36,698 bases of DNA from Cytophagales bacterium (GTDB lineage: Bacteria; Bacteroidota; Bacteroidia; Cytophagales; Cyclobacteriaceae). This document shows, one piece after another, positions 32,372-36,698 of this stretch (its first letter is position 1; every line of letters starts with the position of its first letter). The translations under genes were made by a program, and so were the position numbers. The notes beneath the pieces are model-generated. The model was not told the DNA's origin and did not search any database. It was given only the letters and a program-made list of their open reading frames with translations. The stretch spans positions 1 through 36,698 of the forward strand of contig DAHVFH010000027.1 in NCBI GenBank assembly GCA_027317105.1, written 5' to 3'.

Positions 32372-33474
32372 AGAAAGTTTGGCTCCTGGCAGATTCGATT
32401 ATTTCTCCGTTAGGTTTTTCAACGGAGGATAATTTCATGCAAGTAATGGCCGGAGCAACAGGGGTAAAGCAGACCGATTTTTTTGGAGATCAAAAGGTTT
32501 GTGTTTCCCATCTTATCGACTTAAAGCCGACCGCGCATTTTACCCGTTTCGAAATCGTAGCCCTCCATGCGTTGAATGAATTAAAGCGGCAAGTGAAGTT
32601 ACCCTCGAAACGTACTTTATTTATTCTTTCTACCACAAAAGGAAACATTGATGTGTTAGAGAATGGGCAACCGGATCATCCTAGAATCCACCTTCATGCA
32701 GTGACAGCCATGCTTGCCAAAGAGTTATCCATTGAAAAGTCAATCGTTGTTTCCAATGCGTGCACATCGGGAAATGTGGCCTTGATCGTTGCCAAACGGT
32801 ATATCGAGCGTGGAGTTTTTGACCATGCCGTAGTTCTCGGAGCAGATGTGCTTAGTAAGTTTGTTATTTCAGGTTTTCAAAGTTTGAATGCGGCAAGCCC
32901 TGAACCTTGTAAACCATTTGATATTAATCGGTCGGGCATTAACCTGGGTGAGGCTGCTTCGGCTGTTTTGTTAACCTCAAAGCCGCAAGAATTTGAAATC
33001 GAAAAGAAGATTTCCATTTTGGGCGGAGGGATTAGCAACGATGCCAACCATATCTCAGGACCATCAAAGACCGGAGCGGAATTGGCAATGGCCATAAAAA
33101 TTGCCCTTGACGAAGCTCATGTTCGCCATGAAGAAGTTGATTTTATATCGGGTCATGGCACCGCCACAGTTTACAATGATGAAATGGAAGCCAAAGCATT
33201 TAATCTTTCGAACTTAAGCGCTACTCCTTTGCACAGCTTAAAGGGAAACTTTGGCCATACCCTTGGCGCAGCCGGTGTGGTGGAAACGGTTTTGAGTGCT
33301 ATAAGTTTGAAAAATCAACAGTTGTTTCCTACTTACGGGTTTGAGAAATTAGGGGTTTCACAACCGATAAACATTTTGAAAAAAAGTCAGTTAAAATCGA
33401 TTCGATTGGGATTAAAAACGGCTTCTGGTTTTGGGGGATGCAATGCCACTTTGGTTTTGGCTTTAGAGAATTAA
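32368..33474 (+). CDS. Beta-ketoacyl synthase 2, pigment cluster
   Basis: This 368-residue ketosynthase has the triad Cys132 in VVSNACTSGNVA, His263 in SGHGTATVYND and His297 in GNFGHTLGAAG, with Lys292. It is about 40 residues shorter than FabF. ATG at 32368 is chosen because it overlaps the thioesterase stop as ATGA; earlier in-frame starts (32356 ATG, 32344 TTG) lie deep within the thioesterase gene. It could pair with the half-size ketosynthase at 34742 as a KS/chain-length-factor complex, by analogy with ApeO-ApeC (inference). The FAD enzyme follows after 9 bases. Confidence 0.9.
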   Translation: MKKVWLLADSIISPLGFSTEDNFMQVMAGATGVKQTDFFGDQKVCVSHLIDLKPTAHFTRFEIVALHALNELKRQVKLPSKRTLFILSTTKGNIDVLENGQPDHPRIHLHAVTAMLAKELSIEKSIVVSNACTSGNVALIVAKRYIERGVFDHAVVLGADVLSKFVISGFQSLNAASPEPCKPFDINRSGINLGEAASAVLLTSKPQEFEIEKKISILGGGISNDANHISGPSKTGAELAMAIKIALDEAHVRHEEVDFISGHGTATVYNDEMEAKAFNLSNLSATPLHSLKGNFGHTLGAAGVVETVLSAISLKNQQLFPTYGFEKLGVSQPINILKKSQLKSIRLGLKTASGFGGCNATLVLALEN

Positions 33475-33483
33475 CGATAGGAT

Positions 33484-34737
33484 ATGACAAAAATGGAATC
33501 GTGTGATGTACTGGTGATAGGTGCAGGGCCGGCAGGAAGTGTTGCCGCTGCTTTTGTTGAGAAGGCAGGCTTTCATGTTCGCGTAGTGGAGAAAGAAAAA
33601 TTTCCGCGTTTTGTCATTGGCGAAAGCTTACTGCCCCGTTGCATGGAGGTATTTGAAGCTTGCGATTTATTGGATGTTGTAAGAAAGAAGGGATTTCAGG
33701 AGAAGTTTGGGGCGAAATTTGTAAGAAACGGAAATGTTGCGGACTACAATTTTTCTGATCAATTTTCTCCGGGCTGGACGTGGACGTGGCAAGTTCCTCG
33801 TGCAGAGTTTGACACCACACTAACTGATGCTTTACGCGAGCGGGGTTTACAAATAGATTTTGAGACTACAGTAACAGCAATAGAATTCCTTGAAGATGAA
33901 AGTTCGATTACTACGATAAAAGATAGCCAGGGTGAGGTTGAGAAAATCAAGGCCAAATTTATCATCGATGCCAGTGGCTATGGTCGTGTTATCCCCAGGT
34001 TATTTAATTTAGACGCACCATCGAACTTGCTTCCTCGCAAGGCAATATTTGCCCATGTAGAAGATCCCGATCGGGAGAAGCATGAGGAACCGAATCGCAT
34101 TATCATTGTAAATTATTCACCCGGTGTTTGGGTGTGGATCATCCCATTTTCATCGGGCATCACGTCTTTGGGATTTGTAAGCGATCCTGCTTTCTTTGAG
34201 AACACCCGTGGCGACCTAAACATTAAATTTAGGTCGTTGATTGAAAATCTACCCTATTTAAAAAATCGTTTTGGGGCTTCAAAGAACATTTTTGAGCCAA
34301 AGAAATTGGAAGGCTGGTCAACCAAAACGGAGCATTTTTTCGGGAAAGGTTTTGTCTTGACGGGTAACGTTACCGAATTTTTGGATCCCGTTTTTTCATC
34401 AGGCGTTATGTTTGCCACCGTGTCGAGTCAACTGGCAGCTGAACTTGTTGTCAAGAAACTAAAAGGTTTGCCGGTGGATTGGCAAATGGAATATTCTGAT
34501 GTCTTGAAAATAGGCGTGGACACCTTCCGGTCTTTCGTTCTTGCCTGGTACGATGGCACATTGGAGACGATATTTTATTCTAAAAAACAGGATCCTTTAA
34601 TGAAAAAACAGATATGTTCCATTCTGGCGGGCTACGTATGGGATGAGAAAAATCCATTTGTAAAAAACCCATCGGCTGAACTAAAGCGCCTGGCAAAGAT
34701 TATTGATTTTGAAGAACGAATGGGTATTTCAGCTTAA
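33484..34737 (+). CDS. FAD-dependent halogenase/monooxygenase-like enzyme
   Basis: This 417-residue flavoprotein has the FAD Rossmann loop GAGPAG (13-18), Glu36, the FPRFVIGESLLPR segment (40-52) and the second FAD motif FVLTGNVTEFLDPVFSSG. It also carries WVWIIP (216-221), matching the WxWxIP signature of flavin-dependent halogenases. Some natural flexirubins are chlorinated on the aromatic ring, so halogenation, or ring hydroxylation, is plausible. Some related oxygenases also contain parts of this motif, so the reaction is not settled. ATG at 33484; an internal ATG lies at 33493. Confidence 0.85.
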   Translation: MTKMESCDVLVIGAGPAGSVAAAFVEKAGFHVRVVEKEKFPRFVIGESLLPRCMEVFEACDLLDVVRKKGFQEKFGAKFVRNGNVADYNFSDQFSPGWTWTWQVPRAEFDTTLTDALRERGLQIDFETTVTAIEFLEDESSITTIKDSQGEVEKIKAKFIIDASGYGRVIPRLFNLDAPSNLLPRKAIFAHVEDPDREKHEEPNRIIIVNYSPGVWVWIIPFSSGITSLGFVSDPAFFENTRGDLNIKFRSLIENLPYLKNRFGASKNIFEPKKLEGWSTKTEHFFGKGFVLTGNVTEFLDPVFSSGVMFATVSSQLAAELVVKKLKGLPVDWQMEYSDVLKIGVDTFRSFVLAWYDGTLETIFYSKKQDPLMKKQICSILAGYVWDEKNPFVKNPSAELKRLAKIIDFEERMGISA

Positions 34738-34741
34738 TGAA

Positions 34742-35326
34742 ATGACCGACTTTTACTGCATCATTCGTAATAACAAAATCGTGAAAGATGGGGTGGTGCT
34801 CTTTGAACAGGAAAATAAACCTGACAATGACTTTCTAACTGAAGCGTATGATAAGTTAGGTATATCCTATCCAAAATTTTATAAAATGGATCGGCTTTCA
34901 AAATTGGGTTTTATTGCGGCGGAACTTTTGCTAAGTACCATCCAAGGTAAATACCAAGCCGATGAGTTGGCAATCGTGTTATCCAACTCCAACTCAAGTT
35001 TAGACACGGATCTTCGTTTTTGGGACTCCGTTAAAACACAGGCAAGCCCATCCTTATTTGTGTATACACTGCCCAATATTGTGATCGGAGAAATTTGTAT
35101 TCGACATGGCATAAAGGGCGAAAACCTTTTTTTTGTGTCCCCACAATTTGACTCAGACTGGATTTCAAGCTACGTTGACATGCTGTTGGTGGGAAAAAAA
35201 GCAAAATTTTGCCTTGCCGGTTGGATTGATATACTAGCCGACCGTGCTGATGTTTTCTTATATTTGACTGATAAATCTATTTCTTCTTCAAAAATTTCAG
35301 AACGTTATCATTCATGGAACAACTGA
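34742..35326 (+). CDS. Half-size ketosynthase-like protein lacking the active Cys
   Basis: This 194-residue protein corresponds to the N-terminal half of a thiolase-fold ketosynthase: LAIVLSNSNSSLDTDLRFW (76-94), SPSLFVYTLPNIVIGEICI (102-120), RHGIKGENLFFVSPQF (121-136). The last segment aligns with G.N..VSTAC of ketosynthases, and the catalytic Cys position is Phe136. No His motifs exist because the C-terminal half is missing. Such small proteins recur in aryl-polyene/DAR clusters and may act as the chain-length-factor partner of a ketosynthase (compare ApeC; from memory). The ATG at 34742 follows the FAD gene's stop by 4 bases. The end (-SWNN) overlaps ACP 2 by 13 bases. Confidence 0.82.
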   Translation: MTDFYCIIRNNKIVKDGVVLFEQENKPDNDFLTEAYDKLGISYPKFYKMDRLSKLGFIAAELLLSTIQGKYQADELAIVLSNSNSSLDTDLRFWDSVKTQASPSLFVYTLPNIVIGEICIRHGIKGENLFFVSPQFDSDWISSYVDMLLVGKKAKFCLAGWIDILADRADVFLYLTDKSISSSKISERYHSWNN

Positions 35327-35571
35327 CCCTAAATCTGAAAAAACAAATTATCGAGGTTTTGAACCTGAAGCACCTCCGTCCTGAAGATATTGTCAACGAT
35401 CAGCCTTTATTTGGTGATGGACTTGGTCTCGATTCAATTGATGCCCTTGAATTAATTGTGCTGCTGCAGCAGCAATACAGTATCCGCCTTGCCGACCCAC
35501 AAGAAGGCCCTAAAATTTTCAAGTCGGTGAACACGATGGCGGAATACATCAAGGCTAACCAAAAACCTTAG
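35314..35571 (+). CDS. Acyl carrier protein 2
   Basis: This 85-residue ACP has phosphopantetheine Ser41 in GLGLDSIDALEL, a strong ACP signature. It starts MEQL like ACP 1 and overlaps the upstream gene by 13 bases. Two ACPs in one aryl-polyene cluster parallel ApeE/ApeF. The third ketosynthase begins 3 bases after its stop, from a TTG. Confidence 0.93.
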   Translation: MEQLTLNLKKQIIEVLNLKHLRPEDIVNDQPLFGDGLGLDSIDALELIVLLQQQYSIRLADPQEGPKIFKSVNTMAEYIKANQKP

Positions 35572-35574
35572 GGT

Positions 35575-36698
35575 TTGAAAGCCACTGTGCATGTAGTCGG
35601 CACGGGATTGATTTCGGCTATTGGTAATTCTGTGTTTGAATGCCTTCAATCCCTGAGTGGCGATGTTACGGGGATTGGTGCATTGAGTTTGTTTGATTCT
35701 ATCCATCGTGATCTGCCAGTTGGTGAGGTAAAAATCACCAATCAAATTCTGGCTAAAAAATTAAATCTTTCGGCCTCATTTTCACGAACGGCTCTGCTTG
35801 GTGTGCATGCTGCCAGGGAGGCTGTTAAAAACTCGAATATTCAGGATCTTAAAAAATGGAAAGTAGGCCTAATCTCGGCCACTACGGTAGGAGGAATGGA
35901 TAAGAGTGAAAACTTTTTTAGTGATTTTATTGGTGATCCATCCAAAGGAAGACTGCGGGACGTAGTTAACCACGCTTGTGGGAGTTCTACAGACCTTATT
36001 ACCGATGATCTCTCCATTCATGAATTTGTTTCCACTGTGAATACGGCTTGTTCGTCCTCCGTCAACTCCATCGTTCTTGGAGCGCGACTAATTAAAGCAG
36101 GGATGTTGGATGTTGTTGTGGCGGGTGGAACGGATGCGTTGACAAAGTTTACCCTGAATGGTTTTAACAGCCTGATGATTTTAGACAAGCAGCCCTGCCG
36201 TCCGTATGATGCGACTCGCAGTGGACTAAACCTTGGAGAAGGCGCGGGCTTTTTGATTTTGGTATCTGATAAAGTGGTGGCGGAGGAAAAAATAAATTCG
36301 ATCTGCAAGGTGTCGGGATACGGAAACACGAACGATGCTTACCATCAAACGGCCTCTTCGCCAGAAGGCCGAGGCTCCTTCGGTGCCATGGACGCTGCTT
36401 TGAAAACGAGCGGACTGTCGCCAGCGGATATTGACTATGTCAACTTGCATGGCACCGGAACGCTGAATAATGACCTCTCGGAAGGTACAGCCATAAAAAA
36501 AATATTTGGAAATAATTATCCTAGAATGAGTTCTACCAAGGCATTTACGGGACATACCCTCGGTGCCAGCGGAGGAATTGAGGCTGCCTTTTCTGCTTTG
36601 GCAATTTCTGAGCAATGTGTTTTTTCGAATCTTCGTTTTAAAGTACCGATCCCTGAATTGGGGATTACACCTCAGCTAAAATTTGAACAGCCTATAAA
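35575..36698 (+). CDS. Beta-ketoacyl synthase 3, cut by the window edge
   Basis: This open frame of 374 codons runs to the end of the window without a stop, so the gene is partial at its 3' end. It begins at a TTG (35575) 3 bases past the ACP 2 stop: KATVHVVGTGLISAIG is the typical ketosynthase start. Cys159 lies in STVNTACSSSVNSI (codon 36049-36051). The His motifs NLHGTGTLNND and TKAFTGHTLGASGG are present, so the triad is complete. The segment RPYDATRSGLNLGEGAG is conserved. It is the third full ketosynthase in the cluster. The partial end is missing only about 10-30 residues compared with the family. Confidence 0.92.
   Translation, partial: MKATVHVVGTGLISAIGNSVFECLQSLSGDVTGIGALSLFDSIHRDLPVGEVKITNQILAKKLNLSASFSRTALLGVHAAREAVKNSNIQDLKKWKVGLISATTVGGMDKSENFFSDFIGDPSKGRLRDVVNHACGSSTDLITDDLSIHEFVSTVNTACSSSVNSIVLGARLIKAGMLDVVVAGGTDALTKFTLNGFNSLMILDKQPCRPYDATRSGLNLGEGAGFLILVSDKVVAEEKINSICKVSGYGNTNDAYHQTASSPEGRGSFGAMDAALKTSGLSPADIDYVNLHGTGTLNNDLSEGTAIKKIFGNNYPRMSSTKAFTGHTLGASGGIEAAFSALAISEQCVFSNLRFKVPIPELGITPQLKFEQPI

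Noticed and set aside
1..36698. CRISPR arrays, insertion sequences, tRNA or rRNA genes
   Set aside because: No regularly spaced repeats, transposase genes, tRNA cloverleaf or rRNA sequence was recognised; only the tmRNA carries a tRNA-like end.

Overview
The window looks like chromosomal DNA of a pigmented Bacteroidota bacterium, most likely of the Cytophagales/Cytophagia type. The evidence is: promoters of the Bacteroidota form TTTG-N(18-20)-TAnnTTTG; few Shine-Dalgarno sites; families typical of the phylum (DUF4252, DUF4199, DUF1573, DUF1080, SusC-like plug domains, GxxExxY); a tmRNA whose tag reads GENTYAMAA; and a flexirubin-type aryl-polyene gene cluster. All assignments come from reading the sequence and from memory of protein families; no database search was run.

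Left part (1-7.5 kb). Two minus-strand lipoproteins and one plus-strand DUF1573 protein come first. A tight minus-strand run follows: glmM, cysteine desulfurase, GxxExxY protein, DUF2520 NAD-binding protein, two tandem miniature TonB-plug-like secreted proteins, and a DUF1080 glycoside-hydrolase-like protein. The run ends at a bidirectional terminator near 2.13 kb.

Middle part (7.5-18 kb), all plus strand. It holds a hicAB toxin-antitoxin pair, mazG, a PaaI-type thioesterase, and an ABC-F ATPase with a degenerate second Walker A. Next is an ECF sigma / anti-sigma / DUF4252 x2 / ABC exporter block, a RelE/YafQ-type toxin-antitoxin pair with an apparently leaderless promoter, two DUF4199 membrane proteins, and a family 2 glycosyltransferase.

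18-25.3 kb. The tmRNA gene ssrA has its own terminator and is followed by about 500 bp of unexplained sequence. A TPP riboswitch then controls a thiamine operon: thiS-thiC-thiE-like-thiD-thiE-thiG-thiH. No thiF is visible in this operon.

25.3-36.7 kb. This is an aryl-polyene/flexirubin (DAR-type) pigment cluster: tyrosine ammonia-lyase, ketoreductase, ketosynthase, ACP, LpxL-type acyltransferase, FabZ-like hotdog protein, a secreted protein of unknown function, thioesterase, second ketosynthase, flavin halogenase/monooxygenase-like protein, half-size ketosynthase-like protein, second ACP, and a third ketosynthase cut by the right edge. The lyase would make 4-coumarate from tyrosine. The type II PKS set would extend it to a polyene. 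The acyltransferase and FAD enzyme would esterify and decorate it. Alkylresorcinol (darA/darB), CoA/ACP ligase and export genes are not seen and would be expected beyond the right edge.
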